Made by a program: the position numbers and the translations under genes. From contig JAFSDH010000002.1 of NCBI GenBank assembly GCA_017436345.1, positions 124,001 through 188,000 of the forward strand: a DNA stretch of 64,000 nucleotides. Reading direction: 5' to 3'. Shown in pieces: positions 52,250 through 61,607 of the stretch. The stretch's first letter is position 1; each line of letters begins with the position of its first letter. The stretch is from Bacilli bacterium (GTDB lineage Bacteria > Bacillota_I > Bacilli_A > RF39 > UBA660). The notes beneath the pieces are model-generated. The model made no database searches. It saw only the letters and a program-made list of their open reading frames with translations, and was not told the origin of the DNA.

Positions 52250-53116
52250 ATGAAAAAGATATGTATAATAGGTGCAGGACATGCATTTAAATTCCAATAT
52301 CAAGCTTTAAAAGATTTAGGATATGACATCTTAGTATGTGACATTAATCAAGAAAAAATAAAAGATTATCCAAATGGTGTTACTGATTATCGTAAAATAC
52401 CCGATGATTATAAATTAGTTTTAATATCAACACCACCAAATACTCACTACGAAATAATTAAATATCTAGCTAAACAAAATAAACAAATAATATGTGAAAA
52501 ACCATTAGTAATAAGTTTGAAAGAATTATATGAACTAGAAGAAAATAATTATCAATTTTACAACATTCTTCATTTCTCATTTGGTGATGAGATAGAGTGG
52601 TTTATAAATAGTAAATATAAAAATGAAAAACCTCTTCATATAAAAGTTCATATTAATGATCCATATATTGAAAATAATCACATAAAAGAAGAACAAATAT
52701 GTTTAAATGGTTCTTACTTAGATGAAACTATTAATCCATTAAGTGCCTTAAAAAGAATTTATAAAAAAGATATCTTTTATCGCAAAGTAACCAAGTTTAT
52801 GTATGAAGATGATAAATATGATTATGCTTCAATCTCTAAGTTTCAAATGGAAAATATTGAAATAGATGCTTTAGTAAAATGGAATGATAAAAATGATCGT
52901 AGTAAATATATAGATTTATATTTTGAAGATTATACAATTCGTCTAGATAGTATTAATCGAAGTGTAATTAATTTAACAACTAACGAAATCCTATATAAAA
53001 ATGAAGAAGAAAGAATGTATAAACATTATATAAATGCTATTAAAGATTTTGAAAAAGTACAAAATAACGAAAAAGAATCACTTAAATTAAATAAAGAAAT
53101 ATTACGAGGTGCCTAA
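52250..53116 (+). CDS. Gfo/Idh/MocA-family oxidoreductase
   Basis: The 288-residue NAD(P)-dependent dehydrogenase has a Rossmann start (CIIGAGHAFKFQYQAL) in place of the usual GxGxxG. The family motif STPPNTHYEII leads into ICEKPL, which holds the catalytic/structural EKP. The C-terminal domain is shorter than in classic sugar dehydrogenases (about 340 residues). It probably oxidises or reduces a sugar or cyclitol. ATG 52250 follows AGGAGGG. The stop overlaps the next start (TAATG). It is the first gene of a five-gene cluster under a palindrome-containing promoter. Confidence 0.82.
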   Translation: MKKICIIGAGHAFKFQYQALKDLGYDILVCDINQEKIKDYPNGVTDYRKIPDDYKLVLISTPPNTHYEIIKYLAKQNKQIICEKPLVISLKELYELEENNYQFYNILHFSFGDEIEWFINSKYKNEKPLHIKVHINDPYIENNHIKEEQICLNGSYLDETINPLSALKRIYKKDIFYRKVTKFMYEDDKYDYASISKFQMENIEIDALVKWNDKNDRSKYIDLYFEDYTIRLDSINRSVINLTTNEILYKNEEERMYKHYINAIKDFEKVQNNEKESLKLNKEILRGA

Positions 53117-53682
53117 TGTGTAAATTAATATTACTTGGTGGAGTACCAGGAGTAGGTAAAACAACAATTGCTTATGAACTAGCAAGAACTTATAAAATAG
53201 ATAAAGTTTTAAGTATAGATGTTATTAAAAATGTTATAAAAAAGTTTATCTCTAATAAACAAGAGCCATATCTTTATACAACTACTCATGAAGCTTATAC
53301 TCTAGAAAATTTAAATATTGTTGATGGATATAAAAAGCATAGTCAAATTTTAAATAAATATGTAATAGATATTTTAGATACATTTAAAAACGAAAAAATA
53401 ATTATTTTAGAAGGAGCAACTCTTACTAAAGAAATAATAAAAGATCTAAAAGATTTTCAAGTCTATTACTTTAACCTTTATTTAGAAAATGAATCTAATT
53501 TAATAGAAAGATATGAAAGTAAACTTAAAATAAGAAAAGGAAGATGGATAGAAAATATTGATAAGATAAAAGAAATAAACAAATATTTACTAAATCAAAA
53601 TTGTATAAATATAAAAGCAGAAAATATCAAAGAAACATTAAAAGAAATTAGGAGGTATATTGATGAAGATCTTTGTAATTAA
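53116..53682 (+). CDS. P-loop kinase (2-phosphoglycerate kinase-like)
   Basis: The 188-residue protein has Walker A GGVPGVGKTT at residues 8-17, an acidic residue after VLSID that would bind the substrate, and a probable Walker B IIILEGAT at about residue 96. The layout ELARTYKIDKVLSIDVIKNV resembles 2-phosphoglycerate kinase and other small-molecule kinases. The substrate is not known. It is coupled to the oxidoreductase by TAATG and overlaps the radical SAM gene by 20 bases. Confidence 0.75.
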   Translation: MCKLILLGGVPGVGKTTIAYELARTYKIDKVLSIDVIKNVIKKFISNKQEPYLYTTTHEAYTLENLNIVDGYKKHSQILNKYVIDILDTFKNEKIIILEGATLTKEIIKDLKDFQVYYFNLYLENESNLIERYESKLKIRKGRWIENIDKIKEINKYLLNQNCINIKAENIKETLKEIRRYIDEDLCN

Positions 53683-54835
53683 TGAAAATACTTGTACAAG
53701 AGTAAAATTATATGGAATGGATGTTATAAACTTATTTAAATTAAATGGTTGGGAAATAGTAAAAGAAAAAGAAGATGCAGACTATATCGCCATTAATACT
53801 TGTAGTTTTTTAAATAGTAAAGCAGCTTTCTTTCTTAGTAAAACAAAAAGATTATATGATGAAAAAAAGAAAAATCAAAAGATAATGATTATCGGTTGTT
53901 TAGGTGGAACTAATAAAGAAGATATTGATAAGATAAGTAAAGATATTATAGTATTTAAAAGAGATATAAACGAAATAAAAGAATACTTTAAGTTTGAGAA
54001 ATTACCAGATACTAAATCAACATCTGTAAAAGATAAACTACCACTAAAAAAACAAATATTATATTTATTTAATAAGTTTATACTAAGAAGTAAACATATT
54101 GAGTATCGCCTAAAAAGAAATAAAGTATGTTACTTACAAATATCTAGTGGATGCCAAGGTAAATGTAGTTACTGTTCTGAAAAATTTATTACAAAGTTAA
54201 AAAGTAGAAGTGTTGAAGAAATAATAGAAGCAATTAATGATGGAATAAAAAGAGGGTATAAGTTGTTTGGACTAAATAGTGATGATGCATCAGCTTATGG
54301 AAAAGATATTAATACAAATTTAGAAAATCTTCTAAAAGAAGTAGTAAAAATAAAAGAAGATATTAATTTCTCAATCCCTGAATTTAATCCACAAGGGCTT
54401 ACTGATAATGTTGTTGAACTTTTAAAAGATAAAAAATTCTTATATATAACTTGTCCTATTCAAAGTGGTTCAAATAAAACGCTAAGAAATATGAAAAGAC
54501 CATATACTATAGAACATGCTTTAAAACAATTAAGAAAAGTAAAAGAAAATAATAAAAATATTATGATAAATACACACGTAATTGTAGGTTTCCCTGGTGA
54601 AACAGAAAAAGACTTTAATGAGACAATTAAAGTTCTAGAAACAGGATTATTCGATCGTGTTAAAGTCTTTATGTATAATGAAAGACCTAACACCGAAGCT
54701 TTAAAAATAAATCCTAAAATAAGTGAAGAAGAAAAAGAAAGAAGAAAACAAATAGTATTAGATGTAATAAAGAAAAATAATTTAAAGAAAAAATCTCTTA
54801 CTAATTTAATTCTAAATAGGGAGCAATTAAAATGA
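53663..54835 (+). CDS. Radical SAM methylthiotransferase-like enzyme (MiaB/RimO family, no TRAM domain)
   Basis: The 390-residue protein has the N-terminal domain of methylthiotransferases with its three cluster-binding Cys (NENTCTRVKLYG, NTCSF, IIGCLGG). The radical SAM core has CQGKCSYC (first Cys about 164), followed by PIQSGSNKTLRNMKRPY and HVIVGFPGETEKDF, all characteristic. MiaB and RimO attach a methylthio group to tRNA or to ribosomal protein S12. The usual C-terminal TRAM RNA-binding domain is missing and the protein ends after a Lys-rich tail. This suggests a non-RNA or small-molecule/peptide substrate. RBS AGGAGG before ATG 53663. It overlaps both neighbours. Confidence 0.85.
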   Translation: MKIFVINENTCTRVKLYGMDVINLFKLNGWEIVKEKEDADYIAINTCSFLNSKAAFFLSKTKRLYDEKKKNQKIMIIGCLGGTNKEDIDKISKDIIVFKRDINEIKEYFKFEKLPDTKSTSVKDKLPLKKQILYLFNKFILRSKHIEYRLKRNKVCYLQISSGCQGKCSYCSEKFITKLKSRSVEEIIEAINDGIKRGYKLFGLNSDDASAYGKDINTNLENLLKEVVKIKEDINFSIPEFNPQGLTDNVVELLKDKKFLYITCPIQSGSNKTLRNMKRPYTIEHALKQLRKVKENNKNIMINTHVIVGFPGETEKDFNETIKVLETGLFDRVKVFMYNERPNTEALKINPKISEEEKERRKQIVLDVIKKNNLKKKSLTNLILNREQLK

Positions 54836-55689
54836 TTGAATTATTAGACTATGTTTTAGATTATAATGATAATTTCTGGATAGTAGAACAAATTGATAAT
54901 GAAGTAAAAGGATTTAAAGTATATGAAGTAGATGAAAATGGAAGTAGATATAATAACATCACAAAAAAAAACTACTCTAAAGCTAAATTTCAAAAATTAG
55001 AAATAATACCTGCGTATAAAAAATTATTTAAACCAAATGAATTTTATTTAAAAGTAAAAAAAAGTTTAAAAGGGGTATGGAAAAAGTATATTGAAGTATT
55101 AAATAAAATTGGAATAGAAGATTCTGATATTGGTATTTATGGATCATATTTAATTGGTTTTGACATAACTAAAGATATAGATTTTGTTATTTATGGAGAA
55201 GATAATTTATATAAATATTATGATAATAATGAATTAATAAAAGAATATACAAACTCTACTTATATAAATGAAAAACATATTCTTTATCAATATGAAAAAC
55301 ATCGTACTTATCATCATAAAGATACAGATTTATTAGAAATAATAAAAAGAAATTGGAGTGGGATTCAAGTAGATGAAAATGTTTTATCAACACCTAGATT
55401 TATTGACAGAGAACACCAACATCAAACACTTGAAACCGATAATAAAAAAGAAATTATTTTTGAAGTAATAGATGGATTTAAAACCGCATTGTTACCTAGA
55501 CATGCTACTGTTTTATATAATGGTGAAGAATATAACTTAGAAACATGTATATGGAAATATCAATCTTTTTTAAGAAGAGGTGATGTAGTTAAATGTTATG
55601 CATCAATTAATGAAGGATTAAAAACAATACTTTTAGAAAAAGAAAAAAGCTATGTAAAATTTATTAAAAAAGGAAAAGAAATAAAATAA
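54832..55689 (+). CDS. Nucleotidyltransferase-fold protein, copy 1 of tandem pair
   Basis: The 285-residue protein has a nucleotidyltransferase signature GSYLIGFDITKDIDFVIYG at about residue 104 (Gly-Ser and two Asp residues for metal ions). A preceding helical domain and a C-terminal beta domain (TALLPRHATVLYNGEEY) flank it. It probably transfers a nucleotide to a small molecule. Its start overlaps the radical SAM stop (ATGA). The next gene is a close duplicate, separated by a terminator hairpin. The C-terminal domain and full-length similarity to copy 2 indicate recent duplication. Confidence 0.72.
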   Translation: MIELLDYVLDYNDNFWIVEQIDNEVKGFKVYEVDENGSRYNNITKKNYSKAKFQKLEIIPAYKKLFKPNEFYLKVKKSLKGVWKKYIEVLNKIGIEDSDIGIYGSYLIGFDITKDIDFVIYGEDNLYKYYDNNELIKEYTNSTYINEKHILYQYEKHRTYHHKDTDLLEIIKRNWSGIQVDENVLSTPRFIDREHQHQTLETDNKKEIIFEVIDGFKTALLPRHATVLYNGEEYNLETCIWKYQSFLRRGDVVKCYASINEGLKTILLEKEKSYVKFIKKGKEIK

Positions 55690-55710
55690 GTTCATAAGAA
55701 CTTATTTTTT
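55686..55710 (+). terminator. Terminator hairpin between the duplicated nucleotidyltransferase genes
   Basis: Stem ATAAGTTC / GAACTTAT with an ATAA loop and six Ts. It overlaps the stop codon of copy 1 and touches the ribosome binding site (AGGAGG, 55711) of copy 2. No promoter fits between them. Confidence 0.7.
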
Positions 55711-55720
55711 AGGAGGTAAA

Positions 55721-56578
55721 ATGTTAGAATTATTAGATTATGTTTTAGATTTAAATGATAATTTTTGGATTGTTGGATACATTGACAATGAATTTAAAGG
55801 ATATATTGTATATCGTGCTGATGATAATGGAGATCGTTTTAATCATATTACAAAAAAATATTATAAGAAATGTGCATGTCATAAATTTGAAAAGATACCA
55901 GCTTATAAAAAAGTATTTAAACCAAATAAGTTTTATTTAGAAAAGAAAGATGAATTAAAAGGAGTTTGGGGTAAATATATAGAAGCATTAAATAAAATAG
56001 GGATAGAAGATTCTAATATTGGTATATTTGGTTCATATTTAGTAGGATTTGATATTATTAAAGATGTTGATTTTGTAATCTATGGTGAAGAAAATTTATA
56101 TAAGTATTATGAAAATAATGAATTTATAAAAGAATATACAAAGTCTACTTATATAAATGAAGATCATATTTTAAGACAATATAATAAGCATAAAAATGAT
56201 TATCATGATAAAACAGATTTATTAGAAATAATAAAAAGAAATTGGAGTGGAATTCAAGTAAGTGAAAAAGTCTTATCAACACCAAGATTCATTGATAGAA
56301 AAAAACAACATATACTTCCAGATAATAATAAAAGAGAAATAATTACATTTGAAGTAATAGATGGATTTAAAACCGCAATGTTACCAAGAATTGCTAAAGT
56401 AAAATATAAAGATGAAGAGTATAACTTAGAAACATGTTTATGGAAATATCAATCATTCTTAAAAAAAGGAGATGTTGTTGAAGTATATGCATCAATAAAT
56501 AAAGATTTAAAAACAATTATCTTAGTTGATCATGATTGTTATGTAAAATTTATAAAAAAAGGAGAAAAAATAATATAA
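55721..56578 (+). CDS. Nucleotidyltransferase-fold protein, copy 2 of tandem pair
   Basis: The 285-residue protein is alignable along its whole length with the preceding gene. It keeps the nucleotidyltransferase motif GSYLVGFDIIKDVDFVIYG. Changes cluster in the first 60 residues and near residues 150-200 (KNDYHDK versus RTYHHKD). Since both retain the metal-binding Asp residues, both are likely active, perhaps on different substrates. It should be transcribed only by readthrough of the hairpin at 55686-55710. Confidence 0.72.
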   Translation: MLELLDYVLDLNDNFWIVGYIDNEFKGYIVYRADDNGDRFNHITKKYYKKCACHKFEKIPAYKKVFKPNKFYLEKKDELKGVWGKYIEALNKIGIEDSNIGIFGSYLVGFDIIKDVDFVIYGEENLYKYYENNEFIKEYTKSTYINEDHILRQYNKHKNDYHDKTDLLEIIKRNWSGIQVSEKVLSTPRFIDRKKQHILPDNNKREIITFEVIDGFKTAMLPRIAKVKYKDEEYNLETCLWKYQSFLKKGDVVEVYASINKDLKTIILVDHDCYVKFIKKGEKII

Positions 56579-56620
56579 AAAATAATATAAAAGATAAATA
56601 TCTATGTATCATTAATTCTC

Positions 56621-56648
56621 TTTACAAAAACTAAAAAACAAGTATAAT
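56621..56648 (+). promoter_or_regulatory. Promoter of the methyltransferase-like gene
   Basis: TTTACA (56621-56626), a 16-bp spacer and TATAAT (56643-56648), 24 bases before the start. Confidence 0.65.
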
Positions 56649-56672
56649 AACTCGTACCAAAGGAGAGGTATT

Positions 56673-57515
56673 ATGGAAAAAGATCCAATTGAAATAGCTC
56701 AATTAATAGTAAGAGGAGAATACTATAATTTCAGTTTAAAGAAACCTTTTATTGATACATCAGGCATATATCGTTTTACTAATGAAGATATTTCTTCATA
56801 CTTTCATCATTTAAAAAATAAAAAGAATGTATTAACAGTAATTGGTAGTGGAGGACAAATATTAAATGGTGTACTTGCAGGTACAAGAAGATTCGATTGC
56901 TTTGATATTTCTGTCTTCCCTGAATATTATTTATATCTTCAAATTGCTAGTGTTTTGTCACTGTCTAAAGAAGAATATTTAGACTATTACTTTTCAGATG
57001 ATCGTGAAATAGTATTTGGTGATGATTACTATGATAGAATTAGAATTAATCTACCACCCAAATATAAGGATTTTTGGGATTCACTATATGATTTTGATGA
57101 TGGTTATGATATCTATAATTCTCTTCTTTTTAGAAGTGATCCCTGCCTAAAAAAGTTTGTTTTATCTTCAAATCCATATCTCCAAGATGATAATTATCAA
57201 AAATTAAGACATTTACTTCAAACCGAAAATATTACTATTACTCCAAGAACTTGTGATATTTTTAAAGAAAGATTTAAAGATGAATATGATCTAGTAAATT
57301 TATCTAACATCTTATCATATTATTATACAGAAAATGATAAAGAAAAATATATTGCTTTCTTAAAAGATAACTTTTTATTAACACCATCTGGGGAAATAAT
57401 TAATTATTTTTATGATATGAGTAGAAAAAATGAACAAGAATTTAACTCTTTACTACAACCTAATGGATATGTAGAAAGTTTAGATAAGAAAAAACTACTA
57501 GTTTATAAGAAGTAA
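56673..57515 (+). CDS. DUF3419-like putative SAM-dependent methyltransferase
   Basis: The 280-residue protein has a Rossmann-like motif VLTVIGSGGQILNGVLAG at about residues 52-69, followed by DCFDISVFPEYYL, matching AdoMet-binding glycines and an acidic ribose-binding residue. The layout resembles DUF3419/BtaA-type enzymes that transfer the aminocarboxypropyl or methyl part of AdoMet. The rest is helical. The substrate is unknown. RBS AAAGGAG. It stands alone with promoter and terminator. Confidence 0.6.
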   Translation: MEKDPIEIAQLIVRGEYYNFSLKKPFIDTSGIYRFTNEDISSYFHHLKNKKNVLTVIGSGGQILNGVLAGTRRFDCFDISVFPEYYLYLQIASVLSLSKEEYLDYYFSDDREIVFGDDYYDRIRINLPPKYKDFWDSLYDFDDGYDIYNSLLFRSDPCLKKFVLSSNPYLQDDNYQKLRHLLQTENITITPRTCDIFKERFKDEYDLVNLSNILSYYYTENDKEKYIAFLKDNFLLTPSGEIINYFYDMSRKNEQEFNSLLQPNGYVESLDKKKLLVYKK

Positions 57516-57533
57516 CCTATGGTTACTTTTTTT
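57510..57533 (+). terminator. Terminator after the DUF3419-like gene
   Basis: Stem AAGTAACC / GGTTACTT with a 3-base loop and Ts; it contains the stop codon. Confidence 0.85.
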
Positions 57534-57541
57534 ATGTCAAA

Positions 57542-57570
57542 TTGACAAAATTCCCTTTTTGTGGTAAAAT
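57542..57570 (+). promoter_or_regulatory. Promoter of the 1304-aa phosphoesterase gene
   Basis: TTGACA (57542-57547), a 17-bp spacer and an extended -10 TGG-TAAAAT (57565-57570). RBS AAGGGGG follows. Confidence 0.8.
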
Positions 57571-57596
57571 ATACGCGATTTTAAGGGGGTATTAAA

Positions 57597-60500
57597 ATGT
57601 GGTTCTGGTTTCAAAATATATTTGATTATTTAAATGATGAATCTGTTTTAATAGAAAAAAAAGAAAAAATTTTACAAAAGAAAACAAAGAGAGTTAAACA
57701 AGACTTTCAAAAACTTTTACCATCACAAATTCTTGATTATTTATTTAATTCAACTCTTCCTGAAAGTGTAAAGAAATTTATTTGTGATGAACTAGATAAT
57801 TTAACATCTACAGAATATGATCATAAGTTCTTAGGAATGAAAAACTATTATGAAAAAAACAATTTATATCGTGAAGAATTATTATATTTAGATTACTGTC
57901 CTAAATATATGAAAAAGAAAATAATAGATGAGATATTTGACTATGATGTTAAGCCTTTAATATGTGATAAAAAGACATCCAGTCGTTTAAAAAAAGTATT
58001 AATCGAACATCGATTATCATCATATGAATCAATAAGACTTTTATCAGAATCTCTTCCAAGAGAGATAATTGATTTTATTATTGATAATAAAATAAACTCT
58101 AATAATGAAATAGGAGAATCTATAAAAAAAGATGAAATATCAGAAGAAATAAAAGATGAAATTGTTATAAAAAAAGTAAACACTAGTAATATGTTTAATA
58201 TAATTCATCTAAGTTTTCATGGTGAAAAAGAAAGAGTATATCGCTTAAAAGATAAAGAAATAGAAGAATATATCTTAAATCTTAATTCTGATAATATTTT
58301 AGAAGTAATAAACGATTATAATACTCCTGAAGATTTCGTTGAAAGAATAGTAGTATTAAAAGAAAAAACAATAAAAGAAGCAATTTCTAAATGTGATAAA
58401 AAGTCTTTAGACAAAGTTCTATATCGTAGTAGATTAACAAGTATTGTTAATATGGCAGTTGAACTTCGTAAAGATGATACTTATCAAGTATTAAAAGAAA
58501 TAGATAAAGATCGTTTATTATATTTTTTAAATCAAGATAATTTATCTCAAGAATTAAAAGAGTATATTTTAGAAACGCATAAAGATATTCTAGATAGTGC
58601 AATTATTGATTTTAGAGAAAGTGCGCTTGGTTTTGAAATGTGGTATTTAAGTAACAAGGCTTCTTTACCAAATAGTGTTAAAAAAAGAATATTTGAACTA
58701 AGAAAAGATTTATTTATTGAAAGGATAAAAGAAAGAACAGATTCTGAAATAATGTCTGATCTTAAATATTCTTCCAGAACTTATTTTCCTCTTAAAGAAT
58801 TAACTATTCAAATGCGTGTTAATGAAAGTAATATTCATGAATTATTATCATATGAATATTTAGATGAAGAAACATTAGATTTAATTATTAAAAATAAAAA
58901 TGATATTTTAAGACCTTTCTTAGAAACAATTCCTTTTACTAAATTAATAAAACTAGATATAAATGAATTTTCATGGAAAGCAAAAGAAAAAATATTGGAG
59001 TTAAATAATGACTACGTAAAAGAAAATATCAGTTCCTTAACAGAAGAAGAATTATATAAATACTTAAGTGATATTGATGTATCTGCATACGTAAAAAAAG
59101 TCATTCTTGAAAAATTTAATATAAAAGAAAAAGATGTTGAAATATGTCTTCAATTAATAGATGGTAAAAATGCTCAAATTATATTAAAGAACTATAATAA
59201 TATTACTGATTTTATTAATAAGAATAATATTAATCTTCAAGCTTTTCTACAATATGGTAGTGGTAGTATTAAATACGCTAATTGGTTGGATAATATTATT
59301 AAAATAATAGATAATAATCAAATAAAAGAATTTATAAAATGTAAAGATTACTTTTTTAATAATTACTATGATGGTCTAAATGAAAAAGAAAATACTGTTT
59401 ATGTAATAAATAGTTTCTTAAACTTAATTGAAAACTTTAATAAATATAATGAATTATGTATTAGTCTATCTAAGAATAATATATCTTTATCAGAAGAAGA
59501 TAAATTAAGTTTAAATTTCCTATTTAATATTAAAGATCTTAATGGAATAAATCCACCGACATCCTTAAAAGAATTAAAAGAGTTTAAAACTAAATTATAT
59601 GATGGATATATTAATAAAATAAATAGTAAAGATACTGAAATAGAAGAAATAAAAGAAATAATAAATAGTTTATTATTTAGTAATAGTGATTATCTATTTA
59701 ATAGTATTGGTGGTACTAAAACATTAATATCTTTAAAAAAGGATAATGAAAATTCTTTATATATTACATCTCTTATTAATGAATTAATTTTATATTCAAA
59801 AGTAATAGAACAAGTAAGAGATACTGATAATATTACAGGACTAAAAAATATTTTAAATATAGCGTTTAAAGATATAGATACTTTAACAAAATTCCAAAAT
59901 ATGTTTTCAAGTCTTGATACTAAAGTAAATAAAGTATTTGAACTAGATGCTAAAAATCATTTGACTTCTCTTGAAAAAGTAAAAAGTATAGACGGTGTTT
60001 TAAATTTAGAATTAAGTAAAGAATATGGAGGAGAAGTCTACGATTTTAGTAATTCTAACTATGTTTTATATGCCCATGTTTTAAGTAGTCGTGAAAAAAT
60101 AGAGTCACTTATAAATGGGGAATCTAACGGTCAAAATAACTTTATTTCAATAAGTCCAATTAGTTATAAAGGACAAAAATATTATTGGGATCGTGGTGAA
60201 TTTATTATTGCCTATGACAAAATTCCAAACGGAAGCTTTGTATGTAGTTCAATAAAAAATATGGGGAGCAATTATAGTATTAAAAAGAATTCATCAGAAA
60301 TAGGTGATATGGCAATAATTCAAAGAGGTATTTTAGAAACAAGTGCTGTTACTAAAAACAATTCTGAAGTATTATTATATCGAGAAGGATTAAAAGCTTG
60401 TGGATTAATTCTTCCAGGTGGTAGAAAACCAACCAAGGCTGAACTAGAATATCATCAAAAGTATAATTTACCATTTATAATTACTCAAGAAGCGAAACAA

Positions 60501-61511
60501 GCAATTGATAAACCAGAAGTAATATTTGAAAGAAGTGATAATAATAGTATGAGTATTACACCTAAAAAAGAATTAGAAGATATTATCAAGTTGATTGACA
60601 CTAATACTAAAAGAGATAAAGAAAACGATATTTATACAGGAAAAGAAATAGCTATTATTACTGATTGTCATTCAATGTATGAACCAACGTTAGTTGCATT
60701 AGAAGCAATAAGAAGAAGAGGAATTGAAGAGATATATTCACTAGGGGATAATATTGGTTTAGGGCCAAATCCAAAAGAAGTATTTGATTTACTAGAAGAA
60801 TATAATGTTAAATCAGTTGCTGGTAATAGTGAATATTATGCTATTTTAGGAACAGAATCATTCCCATACTTTTATCGTGAGAAAAAAGAAAGTCAAGATT
60901 GGACTGAAGAACAACTTGGTAAAAGTCGTATTAAGAAACTAAAACTTTATCCAGCATCTATTGATTTATTTATTGGTGATAAGAAAATTGCGCTTTGTCA
61001 TTTTGCTAATGATGTGCGTTGGGATTTTAGAAAACAAAGTACACATACATATCAAGCTAATTTTACTCCAGGAGAATCATCAAAACAATTTTTATATACA
61101 AACAGTAATCAAGCTAAGAAAAAAGTTGTTTTATCACTAGCTGATCATCCAAAAGGTGATGAACGTATGAAAGGATATCAATCATCTAAAGATAGTCCAA
61201 TTTTTGAAGGAAAAAAAGTAACAGATTATGATGCTATTATTCAAGGACATGTTCATTTTGATCGTCGAGATTTCCTAGATGAAACTAAAATATATACACT
61301 AAGAGCTGTTGGTATGGGATATGAAGATGATCCTACTAACTCTGCTTGTTACTATGTTTTAAAAGAGAAAAAAGATGGGGACTTTGACTTAGAAAAAGTC
61401 TTAGTACCATTTAATAAAAATTTATTAATATCTGATATTCATAATAGTGGAGTACCAAATAAAGACTCTGTCTTAGAATATGTAATAACTCCAAAAGATC
61501 GAAAAAAATAA
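57597..61511 (+). CDS. Giant helical-repeat protein with C-terminal calcineurin-like phosphoesterase
   Basis: The 1304-residue cytoplasmic protein has about 780 residues of helical repeat-like sequence. An unrecognised alpha/beta domain follows (about residues 800-990, with NYVLYAHVLSSREKIE, QRGILETSA, LLYREGLKACGLILPGGRKPT and LPFIITQE). A metallophosphoesterase domain begins at about residue 1015: AIITDCHSMYEP (DxH), SLGDNIGLGPNP (GDxxG), VAGNSEYY where GNH(D/E) is usual, ALCHFA and IQGHVHFD (GHxH). The loss of His in GNH means activity may be altered. Phosphoesterases of this group act on nucleotides, RNA ends or phosphoproteins. This domain order is not one I know. Confidence 0.75.
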   Translation: MWFWFQNIFDYLNDESVLIEKKEKILQKKTKRVKQDFQKLLPSQILDYLFNSTLPESVKKFICDELDNLTSTEYDHKFLGMKNYYEKNNLYREELLYLDYCPKYMKKKIIDEIFDYDVKPLICDKKTSSRLKKVLIEHRLSSYESIRLLSESLPREIIDFIIDNKINSNNEIGESIKKDEISEEIKDEIVIKKVNTSNMFNIIHLSFHGEKERVYRLKDKEIEEYILNLNSDNILEVINDYNTPEDFVERIVVLKEKTIKEAISKCDKKSLDKVLYRSRLTSIVNMAVELRKDDTYQVLKEIDKDRLLYFLNQDNLSQELKEYILETHKDILDSAIIDFRESALGFEMWYLSNKASLPNSVKKRIFELRKDLFIERIKERTDSEIMSDLKYSSRTYFPLKELTIQMRVNESNIHELLSYEYLDEETLDLIIKNKNDILRPFLETIPFTKLIKLDINEFSWKAKEKILELNNDYVKENISSLTEEELYKYLSDIDVSAYVKKVILEKFNIKEKDVEICLQLIDGKNAQIILKNYNNITDFINKNNINLQAFLQYGSGSIKYANWLDNIIKIIDNNQIKEFIKCKDYFFNNYYDGLNEKENTVYVINSFLNLIENFNKYNELCISLSKNNISLSEEDKLSLNFLFNIKDLNGINPPTSLKELKEFKTKLYDGYINKINSKDTEIEEIKEIINSLLFSNSDYLFNSIGGTKTLISLKKDNENSLYITSLINELILYSKVIEQVRDTDNITGLKNILNIAFKDIDTLTKFQNMFSSLDTKVNKVFELDAKNHLTSLEKVKSIDGVLNLELSKEYGGEVYDFSNSNYVLYAHVLSSREKIESLINGESNGQNNFISISPISYKGQKYYWDRGEFIIAYDKIPNGSFVCSSIKNMGSNYSIKKNSSEIGDMAIIQRGILETSAVTKNNSEVLLYREGLKACGLILPGGRKPTKAELEYHQKYNLPFIITQEAKQAIDKPEVIFERSDNNSMSITPKKELEDIIKLIDTNTKRDKENDIYTGKEIAIITDCHSMYEPTLVALEAIRRRGIEEIYSLGDNIGLGPNPKEVFDLLEEYNVKSVAGNSEYYAILGTESFPYFYREKKESQDWTEEQLGKSRIKKLKLYPASIDLFIGDKKIALCHFANDVRWDFRKQSTHTYQANFTPGESSKQFLYTNSNQAKKKVVLSLADHPKGDERMKGYQSSKDSPIFEGKKVTDYDAIIQGHVHFDRRDFLDETKIYTLRAVGMGYEDDPTNSACYYVLKEKKDGDFDLEKVLVPFNKNLLISDIHNSGVPNKDSVLEYVITPKDRKK

Positions 61512-61607
61512 AAGTAAATAAAACATCTATTTTACATCATAATATTTATCTTTATTGCTAAATCTTATTTTAATGATTTATAATTTAATTAGAATAGGGT
61601 TGATAAT

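Noticed and set aside
55755-55940. 61-codon frame inside the second nucleotidyltransferase gene
   Set aside because: Different-frame shadow in a well-supported gene.
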